From an uncultured Anaerolineales bacterium (GTDB taxonomy: Bacteria; Chloroflexota; Anaerolineae; UBA4142): DNA of 39,172 nucleotides. Positions 6,446 through 14,477 of the stretch are shown piece after piece. A program made the translations under genes and the position numbers. The notes below the pieces were generated by a model, which had not been told where the DNA came from, ran no database searches, and saw only the letters and a list, made by a program, of their open reading frames with translations. The stretch covers positions 1 through 39,172 of the forward strand of contig CAIKBD010000494.1 of assembly GCA_903825565.1 (NCBI GenBank), read 5' to 3'. How positions within the stretch are numbered: position 1 is the first letter of the stretch; every line of letters begins with the position of its first letter.

Positions 6446-7536
6446 TGTGGTTTCAGCTCCACCTTCACCCAGCCGAGCGGCGCATAGGGCTTGGCTTCTT
6501 TGAGATTCATCACCGCGCGTTTGGAGCGCGGAAACGGATCGCCGGGTTTGCGCGGCGGCGAACCTGGCGCGGCGCGATGCATCCGAAAATCGGCGACGAT
6601 TTGCTCGAACAAGCGCGCGTCTTCTTGCAAGTGCGCGCCAAACGTTTTCGCGTCCCAGCCCGCGCCCCAACCGAGTTGCAACACCGCGCGATGCGCGCCG
6701 AACTTGACCTTTGCCAGGTCGCGGAAAAACTGGGCGATGCTCGCGCCATTATCCGCCGATTCGTACCACGCCGCAAGTTGTTCGATGCGCGCGCGGCTGT
6801 GCGCTTGCACGCGCGGCATCAACTCTTTCAACCAATGCTCGCGATTCGCAAAATGCAACTCGCGCTCGGCAAACTCGCTAAATAACACCTCGTCTATCGT
6901 CAGCGTGCCGTGAAATTCGATTTTCGTCTTGACCGCCTCCAACTCGACCGGCGACCCCGCGCCTTTTTTCGTCAACACCTGCGCGTTGACCAACATCATG
7001 CTCGCGTTCGCATTCGCCGAACTTGCCAAATCGGAAACGTGAAGCGCGCGCAACACATCATGATTCGGGTCGGGACCAAACAATTTGCGTTCGAGCGGTT
7101 GCCCCGCCCAACTTTTGCTTCGTCCAATCGTCGCGCGATCCAATCGCGGCTTGACTTCATCCCAACCCGTCCACGCGAGCGCAGTTCGCAACGCGCCTTT
7201 GAGCGACGAGCCGGGAATGTACGGTCGGTCATGCACGTCCTTGATAAACGATTTGACGCGCGCATCAATCTTTTTCGAGCGCGGCACGCCGGGCAAAATG
7301 TAACGAAAGAAATCGGCGTTTTTGAAATCGGCATCGTCTAGCAATTTACCCGGCAATCTGTACGTGCCTTGCCGATCAAGCAAGAATTTTTCCTTCGCTT
7401 GCAAGATCGCATCCTCATTCAAACGATACGTGCGCCCGTTGGAATGCGCCACGAAATCAAAGTCCTGCCTCAACTCATCGCTGTCGCCAATGTGCAAAGG
7501 CGTCAGTGTGTTTAGCGTAACAGCATAAACCGTCAT
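6442..7536 (-). CDS. csm5: Type III-A RAMP subunit Csm5
   Basis: Csm5 caps the 3' crRNA end of the Csm complex and helps recruit crRNA-trimming nucleases. The 364-residue protein has RAMP features: TLNTLTPLHIGDSDEL near the N-terminus, the conserved DRPYIPGSSLKGALRTAL motif at about 103-120 and the Gly-rich LQLGWGAGWDAKTF. The C-terminus, PLGWVKVEL, is characteristic of Csm5. Both ends overlap neighbours by four bases (ATGA), upstream with csm4 and downstream with csx1. Confidence 0.92.
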   Translation of the reverse strand: MTVYAVTLNTLTPLHIGDSDELRQDFDFVAHSNGRTYRLNEDAILQAKEKFLLDRQGTYRLPGKLLDDADFKNADFFRYILPGVPRSKKIDARVKSFIKDVHDRPYIPGSSLKGALRTALAWTGWDEVKPRLDRATIGRSKSWAGQPLERKLFGPDPNHDVLRALHVSDLASSANANASMMLVNAQVLTKKGAGSPVELEAVKTKIEFHGTLTIDEVLFSEFAERELHFANREHWLKELMPRVQAHSRARIEQLAAWYESADNGASIAQFFRDLAKVKFGAHRAVLQLGWGAGWDAKTFGAHLQEDARLFEQIVADFRMHRAAPGSPPRKPGDPFPRSKRAVMNLKEAKPYAPLGWVKVELKPQ

Positions 7537-8588
7537 TTTGTTTTACCTCCGGCAAACCCAATCGCGAGCGCGCGCCCGTTGCGCCAAACTGGATGATCCA
7601 GTCGAGATTTTATTTCCGAATCCGCCTCAGTTGCATACTTGGGTTGAACATCCACGATTTGTCCTGGCACCGCACGCGCGACCGCACCCAGCACCGCACC
7701 CTCGGCGATCATTCGTACCGTGCGGCGACGTTCCGGCTTGTTGCCCGGCGATTGCACCCACCCAGGAATCGTTTGAATCGCGTATGCCACGCCGTTGGTG
7801 AGCGCGGTCATTTCATCTTTTACCGGCAAGTAACGGCTCAATGAAACCCAGGATTTGCCATCGGCGTCCGGCAAATCGAGTGTACCGGTTTTTTCGATCT
7901 TGCACTGTCCGAATCCGACATTGCGTTCGCCGCCAATCCCGGCGTCGCCCAAATCGGCAAGCGCATCGTTGAGCAGTTGTTCGATTTCAGGATCGCGTTG
8001 CAACCAACGCACCGCGAACCACAAGCCGCAGTCCTTTTGAAACACGACGCGCCCGGTAAAATAGATTTGCGAGTTGGGCACCGCGCGACCGACTTTGACG
8101 CGCGGGCGTTTCTCAATCGTCCAGATTTTTTCATCCGCGCGCGCGTCTTGCGGCAATTGCTTTTTATCGCCGGGCGCAAGCAACACCGTGCCGCCTTGCA
8201 GTTTGTTTTCCGGCGTGAGCCAATTCGCTAACTCGTCGCCGGCAATCAGCGCATCAAAGATCGCGCGCGACACGTACTTGCACTTTTTCAAATCCTTGTG
8301 CTTGGGTGCGCCAGGTTTTGTTGGCTTGGGCAGTTCCAATGGCGTGGGAAACAAACACATGTCACCCGCGCGCGGAAACGCCGAGGACAAGACACACAGC
8401 GGCGCATCGGATTTAAGCGCGTTCACAAATCGTTCTGCCTCCGCCGCGCCGCGCAAAGCGACGATCCGCGCGACGATTGCCGCAAAGAGCGAATCGGACG
8501 CAAAATGCTCGCCGCTCTCTTCCTGCTCCAAGCCGTGTCTGCCCAAATGAAAACTCGTGCCGTTGATATACCACAGGTCGAGTTGCAT
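7533..8588 (-). CDS. csm4: Type III-A RAMP subunit Csm4
   Basis: Csm4 binds the 5' handle of the crRNA and contacts Cas10 at the base of the complex. The 351-residue product has the family's N-terminal signature (FHLGRHGLEQEESGEHFASDSLFAAIV), the Gly-rich loop GIGGERNVGFGQC and the C-terminal HPVWRNGRALAIGF. The ATG lies four bases after csm3, and the end overlaps csm5 by ATGA. A KPTKPGAPKHKDLKKCK basic stretch near 88-104 is a likely RNA-contact loop. Confidence 0.92.
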   Translation of the reverse strand: MQLDLWYINGTSFHLGRHGLEQEESGEHFASDSLFAAIVARIVALRGAAEAERFVNALKSDAPLCVLSSAFPRAGDMCLFPTPLELPKPTKPGAPKHKDLKKCKYVSRAIFDALIAGDELANWLTPENKLQGGTVLLAPGDKKQLPQDARADEKIWTIEKRPRVKVGRAVPNSQIYFTGRVVFQKDCGLWFAVRWLQRDPEIEQLLNDALADLGDAGIGGERNVGFGQCKIEKTGTLDLPDADGKSWVSLSRYLPVKDEMTALTNGVAYAIQTIPGWVQSPGNKPERRRTVRMIAEGAVLGAVARAVPGQIVDVQPKYATEADSEIKSRLDHPVWRNGRALAIGFAGGKTK

Positions 8589-8592
8589 AGGT

Positions 8593-9390
8593 TTATCCTA
8601 CTGGGATCGCATCTTGCGCCCACTTGATCAAATCATCGAATTTTTGTTTTTGATTGAGGGCTTGGACGCTGGCAAATTCCGTTTCAAATTGTTTTTCGTC
8701 GGCATACGATTTAGAGCCGCGCGCCGTGACATGCAAGTTCGCAAATTTAACTTTGCCGCTTCCGCGCGAACCTGCGCCGCCCAGATAATCGTCCTCGACT
8801 AACTGCAACGCTTCGAGCACGTACTGGAGCCGCGCAAAATCGGCGCGCTCGTAAATGCTAAACACGAATTCGGCGGGACCAAAGATCGCGCCCGCTGGCA
8901 CGCGCTCCAACGTGCGCGGCGTTGCCGCGCTCGTCACGCGATCAATCGCCACTTCGGTTTTGAGTTCGGCGAAGGGCAGATCGGCTTTGAGTTTTCCAAG
9001 ATCATTCGCGCTTTCGGGCGTCAATGCGACATCGCGCACCACGAGCAACGTGGATCCTGTCGCTTCCACTTCACCGGGCACGCCAAAAACGTGGCACACT
9101 GGGCAACCACCGTTCGCGTTGTAATCTTCCGGTTTCTTGCACGTGTGAATCGTTACTTGACCGATTTTGTTGTTTTGACGCAAGCCCAACGTTTTTTCGA
9201 TTTGCGAACGCATCTTGCCGCGCAAACTCGAACCGGGGATGTACGGTTGCTTGGTCAGTGGATTGCGAATCACCACCTTGTCCACGCCGCCGATTTCAAG
9301 CCCGACGGATGAGCCGCCAATGTGCAAGCCCGTTACGGCTTCGATATTGGTCTTGATAAAGATGCGTCCATAGAGTTTAATGTCTGACAT
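8593..9390 (-). CDS. csm3: Type III-A backbone RNase Csm3
   Basis: Csm3 is the repeated backbone subunit that cleaves target RNA every six bases. The 265-residue product has the IGGVDKVVIRNPLTK segment, whose Asp (D37) corresponds to the catalytic residue of known Csm3, and the PYIPGSSLRGKMR motif. A C-x(n)-CPVC cluster (HTCKKPEDYNANGGCPVC) is the usual zinc site. GAGSRGSGKVKF is the C-terminal Gly-rich loop. Of two in-frame ATGs, 9388-9390 is chosen because AAGGAGG lies six bases upstream; the ATG at 9396 would abut it. Confidence 0.95.
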   Translation of the reverse strand: MSDIKLYGRIFIKTNIEAVTGLHIGGSSVGLEIGGVDKVVIRNPLTKQPYIPGSSLRGKMRSQIEKTLGLRQNNKIGQVTIHTCKKPEDYNANGGCPVCHVFGVPGEVEATGSTLLVVRDVALTPESANDLGKLKADLPFAELKTEVAIDRVTSAATPRTLERVPAGAIFGPAEFVFSIYERADFARLQYVLEALQLVEDDYLGGAGSRGSGKVKFANLHVTARGSKSYADEKQFETEFASVQALNQKQKFDDLIKWAQDAIPVG

Positions 9391-9401
9391 GATCATCCTC
9401 C

Positions 9402-9794
9402 TTAATTTTTTCCGCCCTTGGCGCGGTGATAAGCGAGAATCGCTTCAAACAGATCAACGAAACGCGCAAAACGTTTGTCCAATTCGGCTTTGTCGTTAGC
9501 CGGCGATGCGAGGACTTGATCAATCGCATCGCCCAACACATCGCGCAAAAGACTCACGCTGTTGGCGCGCGCGGCTTGGTACGCCAGTTTGGGTTTGAGC
9601 ATACTCAAGCGGCGCACGGCATCGGGCTTGCCCCATTGTGCTTCAATTTGCCGTACTTCAGTAAAGATACTGCGAATCTGACTGCGGGTCAGATTTTGCA
9701 TGACGAGCGCATCGGCAGTTTGTTGCGCGAAGGTCACCAGTTCCGCGCCGCTGGCATCAGCGGTCATCACGATTTGCACTTTGGAATTTGACAT
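9402..9794 (-). CDS. csm2: Type III-A small subunit Csm2
   Basis: The 130-residue helical protein ends with the typical Csm2 pattern LDKRFARFVDLFEAILAYHRAKGG and contains LTRSQIRSIFTEVRQIE. Csm2 lines the inner filament of the complex next to the crRNA-target duplex. An AAGGAGG ribosome site precedes the ATG. It lies 11 bases after the NACHT-NTPase gene and 11 bases before the csm3 start, so the foreign-looking gene upstream has not disturbed operon structure. Confidence 0.92.
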   Translation of the reverse strand: MSNSKVQIVMTADASGAELVTFAQQTADALVMQNLTRSQIRSIFTEVRQIEAQWGKPDAVRRLSMLKPKLAYQAARANSVSLLRDVLGDAIDQVLASPANDKAELDKRFARFVDLFEAILAYHRAKGGKN

Positions 9795-9805
9795 ACGAAC
9801 CTCCT

Positions 9806-11872
9806 TTATGAAATTTCTAGTATCGGTTTACCATTTTCGATTCGAATCTGATTCAAGAGTCCAAGCACCGACTGCGTGGCAAGTCGAGCAATCCCCTGTT
9901 GCAAAACTTTGGTTCTTACCTCATCATCGTCTTTCCGCATAGAATAGGCATACTCGGCACAGAAATAGTGTCGTAGTAAATCGCAGAGGAACCGATAGTG
10001 TCGAGGGTAGGCATAGCGAATAAAACCAATATCCTCATTCCATTCACATGCCTGTCTCGTAATCCATCCTTTGCGTTCACATTCGAGATGATCGAAACCA
10101 CTCATTTCCCAATTGGACAACCACGCGGTTTCGTCGAGTTCGATTCGCGCCTGATCAGCAATTCGTTGTGCCTTGTCTCCGCTAACACGCTTTCGATTGA
10201 CTTCTTCTTTACGCATATATTCTGTGATTGCTTGCAGTGCCAATGCCAATTGAGGCGCAACCCACTTTTCACCGGGTTCGTCTAACTGGATTTCTGGGGC
10301 TGTAGACTCTCCTTCATTCGGAGGAACCTCGATATCAGGAACTTCGGCGTTCCCTTGTTGTGATAGATTGGGTTTTCGCATCTCTAATACTTGAACGCGA
10401 TCTCGATCATCTGAACTTTGATCCTGAGAAACGCTTGGATATAGTAATTGGATCAACCCATCCAGCGCACGTGGGCAGATTAATATGTCTAACAATCCTG
10501 GGTGATGTTGAATCCAATCCATGATTTTAGATTTGACTTCGCTTGCCTCTTCATCTTCTGGAATCTTACCTTGCAACAAGTAAAGCGACTCGGCGTGAGT
10601 TAATGCTTCAACATTAATGTTTACTGTTTCCGCTGAATTAAATGTTACCAACGCTGGACGTGATGTAACTACTGTTTGAACGTTGTTTGGCAGACGAAGT
10701 ATCCAGGACTCGAAATGTGGCGCAAACTCTCGTCTGTTTCTAATCTCGTCCACACCATCAAATAGAATAATCCATCTTGACCCAGGAATCATGAAAATCT
10801 GATCGAGTTTTGTGATCTCGGACTTGCCGGTCAATTTGACAATCTGCGCCACGATATCGTTTGCCAAATCATTGGGCGTGGCAAATGTTGCTCGAAGCGT
10901 CATGAAAATTGGCACTGGAATTGGTGGGACCACTTCAAGTTCATCAGCGATATTTGAAATTGTGTCTCTGGTCGTGGCACTCGGATCTAATTCTGCAAAC
11001 CGCTCCCGGTTTACAACGAGTTCTATATTATGCCGATAGGCAAGTGCGTACGCAATACGGTGTAATAAAACTGTTTTTCCAATTCCCGCTTCACCTTCCA
11101 CAACGACAATTCGTTTCCTCATATCCAACGATTGCATAACTGCATCAAAAGCAGTCATATTCAAATTACTAGCTCTTGGCTGGAATGTGGGCGAGAGGTT
11201 TTGTTTCTTCTCAAATTCACCCACTAGATGTGCATGAATAATCTCTCGCCAATCCTTTAATTCCAGATAAGCCACCCTATTCCATTGAAACAAGAATGGC
11301 ACTTCGGAGGATGCTAATCGTGCGGTCGCCGCACCCTTTCTGACAAACACATCTCCAGTATTAAATTGCTTGCCATCCTTTCTTTGGTGAAACTGTTTGA
11401 AAGCAAAGGGACGTGACGCAAGGGTTGGCTTGATCTCCAAATAAGAGACAAACACACCATCAACTTCAGCATATTGTAATGCCAGGTCTGGCACTTCTGG
11501 CGCAATCCAATGGGACAAGGCATCGTAAAAAACTTGTTGAACCCCATCCACCTGTTTTTCATGGATGCAGACGTTCGGGTTGTCCCAACCTTGCGGCTTT
11601 TTTCTGCCGGGAAACTGACCACGCACATCGTTCCATATTCGTTGACCTTGGTCCTTTTTGCCCACACCAAACAATATGAAACACTTTTGATTCGTGCGTG
11701 CGGCGATATTAGCAAATGCGATAACATCACGCGCAAATTCAGATGCATTATCATCATCGTCGAATTTGTATAAACGCGCTTTGAAATCCAAGGTGGGACC
11801 TTCGCGCCCTTTTTCAAATTGCATCACAAACCAATCAGCGTGGAACCCTTCTGATTTATCTTTGATTTGCAT
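9806..11872 (-). CDS. Schlafen/AlbA_2-NACHT NTPase embedded in the csm operon
   Basis: This 688-residue protein is not a known core Csm component. An N-terminal Schlafen-type AlbA_2 domain spans about 10-190: EGPTLDFK (24-31), EFARDVIAFANIA, FILFGVG (66-72) and the closing GDVFVRKGAATARLA. A STAND/NACHT NTPase follows: Walker A GEAGIGKT (260-267), Walker B WIILFDGVDEI (367-377) and the TSRP motif (403-406). A linker rich in Asp, Glu and Pro lies around 480-555. The helical C-terminal region (about 560-688) I do not recognise. The ATG at 11870-11872 has GGGAG upstream and lies two bases after the cas10 stop. Base composition is visibly more AT-rich than in cas10 and csm3-5, suggesting recent acquisition. 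Inference: an extra sensor/effector arm of the type III response. Confidence 0.87.
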   Translation of the reverse strand: MQIKDKSEGFHADWFVMQFEKGREGPTLDFKARLYKFDDDDNASEFARDVIAFANIAARTNQKCFILFGVGKKDQGQRIWNDVRGQFPGRKKPQGWDNPNVCIHEKQVDGVQQVFYDALSHWIAPEVPDLALQYAEVDGVFVSYLEIKPTLASRPFAFKQFHQRKDGKQFNTGDVFVRKGAATARLASSEVPFLFQWNRVAYLELKDWREIIHAHLVGEFEKKQNLSPTFQPRASNLNMTAFDAVMQSLDMRKRIVVVEGEAGIGKTVLLHRIAYALAYRHNIELVVNRERFAELDPSATTRDTISNIADELEVVPPIPVPIFMTLRATFATPNDLANDIVAQIVKLTGKSEITKLDQIFMIPGSRWIILFDGVDEIRNRREFAPHFESWILRLPNNVQTVVTSRPALVTFNSAETVNINVEALTHAESLYLLQGKIPEDEEASEVKSKIMDWIQHHPGLLDILICPRALDGLIQLLYPSVSQDQSSDDRDRVQVLEMRKPNLSQQGNAEVPDIEVPPNEGESTAPEIQLDEPGEKWVAPQLALALQAITEYMRKEEVNRKRVSGDKAQRIADQARIELDETAWLSNWEMSGFDHLECERKGWITRQACEWNEDIGFIRYAYPRHYRFLCDLLRHYFCAEYAYSMRKDDDEVRTKVLQQGIARLATQSVLGLLNQIRIENGKPILEIS

Positions 11873-11874
11873 TG

Positions 11875-14340
11875 TTATTTCTCCCGCAACCACAACTGCG
11901 CCCACCGCGCCGCGACGCCCCACTGTCCAATTTCGCGGTACTCGTTCGCGCTCAACTCGTCGCGGATGGCGAGCAATTCTTTCGCAACGTCGGGGTTACG
12001 GTTCTGTTCGCGTTTGGCGTCGCGAGTTAATTTGTACGCGCCCTGCCACATCCACTTGCCCCACACCGGTTTGAGTTTGAGTTTTTTGGACTGGCGCGCT
12101 TCGTCCTGTGCGAACTGGCGGAATGTTTGTAAAATCGCTTCGGGCGCACCCTCTTCGACAATCAGTTTTTCCAACCGCTCGAATTTCGCGCAAACCTTTT
12201 CAAACTCATTCCAGGTGTACGCTTGCCCCAAGAAATCAAACGCATTTTTGCCGTCCAATGCTTTCGCTTGCATCAACGCATCGTGCGCGTCCTTTGCGGC
12301 TTGGTACAACGGATACTTGCCGCCAATAAACGTCATCCCTGCGCTGAGATGCACGTCGGGATTGTGCCCGCAATAATCCGCCAAATCTTTTGCGATTTGT
12401 TGCGCCAGGTTTGGCACAATATCCCACGGCGCAATCAGAAACGCATCATCGCCGCCGGTGTACACCGTGTAGATCAACTCGGATTGTTCCGCGCAAATTT
12501 GCTTGACCCAGCCCTCAAAGAACAAGCCCAGTTGAAAGCTCAACGCCGCCATTCGTGAGAGAGTCGCAAGGTTTTCTTTATCCTTGTCTTTGTCTTTATC
12601 TTTTTCCTTTTCTTCACCAAACCCTTTGCTGAACAAATCGCCGACATTGTCCACGTCCATTCGCAGAACACCGAGGCGCGGAATGCCGTGCGACTTTTCC
12701 TGCAACTCGTCAAACGTCATACGCGGAATCCGCTTCACGGTATAGCGTGTCAGTTGCGCCGTTGGCACATCTTTAACGGTTGGAAATTTTTCGGCGTCGT
12801 CCAACGCCCACACAACCGCGCGTTCAGTTTTTTCTGTGAACGTGATCTCATCGCGCGCAGACGTGGCAAACTCGAACTGCATTCCAAAGGCGCGCAGTGC
12901 GTTCGTCGCATCAAGGCGTTTGGTATCCTGGGATTCGGAAAATCCCAACGCGATAAATTGGGCTGGCGTCAAGTGCGAACCCAGGTCGCCGAACGAATCG
13001 CACAGCGCGCAAATCTTGCCGCCGCTCTCATCGTCTTGGATTGGCGCAACATCTTCCGATTCTGTTCCGCACACCGCGCAAGTTTTTTCTTTGTTGCCGC
13101 CGTGCGCGATGGGCTCAAACACCCTGGGATACAATTCATCGCCCAGTTCGGTATAGCGTTTCTGTTTTGCCGCACCCAACACCAAGTGCATCGCATCCCA
13201 ATGCTCTTTGAATTTGCCGCGTTTGAAACCGGACGCAGGCACTGGGGTCGCACCCAGCGCGAGGTACAACGCCGCGCCGTGATGCGCCAACAATTTTTGC
13301 GCGACTGTGCGTTGGATGCGCGGTAATTCCTTTTGCGCGCTCACTGGCGCGAGTACGAAAAAGTTGCCGCCGCCAGAGTAGATGACGTTCGTGTACGGCA
13401 AGCCCAACTCGCGCAAGACAAAACGCAACACGGCTTCGGTCAACAGTTGCAGATAAAACGACCGCCCGCGCAGAGTGCGCGCCGCATCTTTGGCGGTAAT
13501 GGTGTAGATAAAATCTTGCACGCCGGAAATATCGCCGCCGATGAGCAAAGCGGCATCCTGATTCATTAACGCATCATCGCCCGGCAGTGGCTTGTTCTGA
13601 AAATCGCGTCGCACCGCGCCGAGCAAATCACTCACCGCGGTTTGATCCCAATCCGCAAGACACGCCGCCAACGCCGCTGTCATTCGCGCATGATCGTACA
13701 ACGACACATCCGGCACGGAATAGTAATATGCCGATGGCACACACCAGGTCGCGCGTTGCATCGCGCCCAACATATTTTCGAGATAGGTTAGCGGATCGGC
13801 GATGTTTTGTTTCGCGGCAGATTCGAGCGCATCGCGCAATTTGTCGTACGCCTCGCCTTGTGCTTGCGCGGGCGTTGCCTCTCGCGGAAAAAGCACGGCG
13901 TGATCTAATGCAAGCAATTGCAACGGCAAGTAGTTCTTGGCACGCGGTTCTCCGCCCTTGCGCAAAGCCACCCGGTCAAAAATCGTGACGAGTTGTTGCG
14001 GGGGTTGCTTTTCTTTGGTTTCAGCATCAGCTCGCTCGCCCGCGCTTAATTTGTCTGCCAGTTCAATCACCGTACTCAAGTGATTGTCGGTTGCAGGCGA
14101 CTTGGTGGAATCATGATGGTAGGTGCCCGGCAGTGCCGCCTCGCGATATTCTTTGGTGGGCAACAAATTGATAAAGCGTTCTGTCCACATGGCATGGACC
14201 GGTTGCCCTTTGCTCACCACATCACTGGGTGGATTCCACGGATCAACCCGTGCGCGTTGTAACACCTTGCCTACATCATGCAACAGCCCCGCCAGCGCGG
14301 CTTGCCATACTTGGTCTTGCAATTTGGATTCAGCACTCAT
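11875..14340 (-). CDS. cas10: Cas10/Csm1, cyclic oligoadenylate synthetase subunit
   Basis: This is the large type III-A subunit of 821 residues. It has an HD nuclease domain (LLHDVGK, H21/D22; YHHDS near 74-78), a first palm domain, a Cys4 zinc site (CAVC 421-424, CALC 444-447) and a second palm domain with DVDNVGD (562-568) and the intact synthetase motif GGDD (629-632). Both the DNase and the cOA synthetase therefore look functional. A Lys/Glu/Asp run (KEKDKDKDKDKE, 578-589) lies between the palm motifs. Of possible starts, the ATG at 14338-14340 is preferred because GGGAGG precedes it; an upstream TTG adds 13 residues. It is followed at two bases by the NACHT-NTPase gene. Confidence 0.96.
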   Translation of the reverse strand: MSAESKLQDQVWQAALAGLLHDVGKVLQRARVDPWNPPSDVVSKGQPVHAMWTERFINLLPTKEYREAALPGTYHHDSTKSPATDNHLSTVIELADKLSAGERADAETKEKQPPQQLVTIFDRVALRKGGEPRAKNYLPLQLLALDHAVLFPREATPAQAQGEAYDKLRDALESAAKQNIADPLTYLENMLGAMQRATWCVPSAYYYSVPDVSLYDHARMTAALAACLADWDQTAVSDLLGAVRRDFQNKPLPGDDALMNQDAALLIGGDISGVQDFIYTITAKDAARTLRGRSFYLQLLTEAVLRFVLRELGLPYTNVIYSGGGNFFVLAPVSAQKELPRIQRTVAQKLLAHHGAALYLALGATPVPASGFKRGKFKEHWDAMHLVLGAAKQKRYTELGDELYPRVFEPIAHGGNKEKTCAVCGTESEDVAPIQDDESGGKICALCDSFGDLGSHLTPAQFIALGFSESQDTKRLDATNALRAFGMQFEFATSARDEITFTEKTERAVVWALDDAEKFPTVKDVPTAQLTRYTVKRIPRMTFDELQEKSHGIPRLGVLRMDVDNVGDLFSKGFGEEKEKDKDKDKDKENLATLSRMAALSFQLGLFFEGWVKQICAEQSELIYTVYTGGDDAFLIAPWDIVPNLAQQIAKDLADYCGHNPDVHLSAGMTFIGGKYPLYQAAKDAHDALMQAKALDGKNAFDFLGQAYTWNEFEKVCAKFERLEKLIVEEGAPEAILQTFRQFAQDEARQSKKLKLKPVWGKWMWQGAYKLTRDAKREQNRNPDVAKELLAIRDELSANEYREIGQWGVAARWAQLWLREK

Positions 14341-14412
14341 TTGTTTTGCCTCCCAGTATTTTTCGCGTGGAGTAACCAATAGCCATTTTAACTGATTCTT
14401 GCCCCGCGCACA

Positions 14413-14467
14413 TCGGAAATACCTCCGAATTTGGACCAGAGATTTCTCTGATGCGCGCGTAGCGCAT
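14413..14467. promoter_or_regulatory. Cluster of three inverted repeats upstream of cas10
   Basis: Three perfect inverted repeats lie side by side in the 137-base gap between csx14 and cas10: TCGGA/TCCGA (14413-14428, loop 6), CAGAGA/TCTCTG (14437-14450, loop 2) and ATGCGC/GCGCAT (14451-14467, loop 5). The middle one has the compact symmetry of a dimeric regulator site. They could be operator sites for the neighbouring Csx14-HTH protein, or an mRNA structure separating csx14 from cas10. No T-tract follows, so they are not a classical terminator. Confidence 0.5.
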
Positions 14468-14477
14468 TTGTGTTACG

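Noticed and set aside
6446-6670. Upstream extension of csx1 to 6670
   Set aside because: It overlaps csm5 in another frame, and the CARF domain starts at the ATGA-overlapping ATG.
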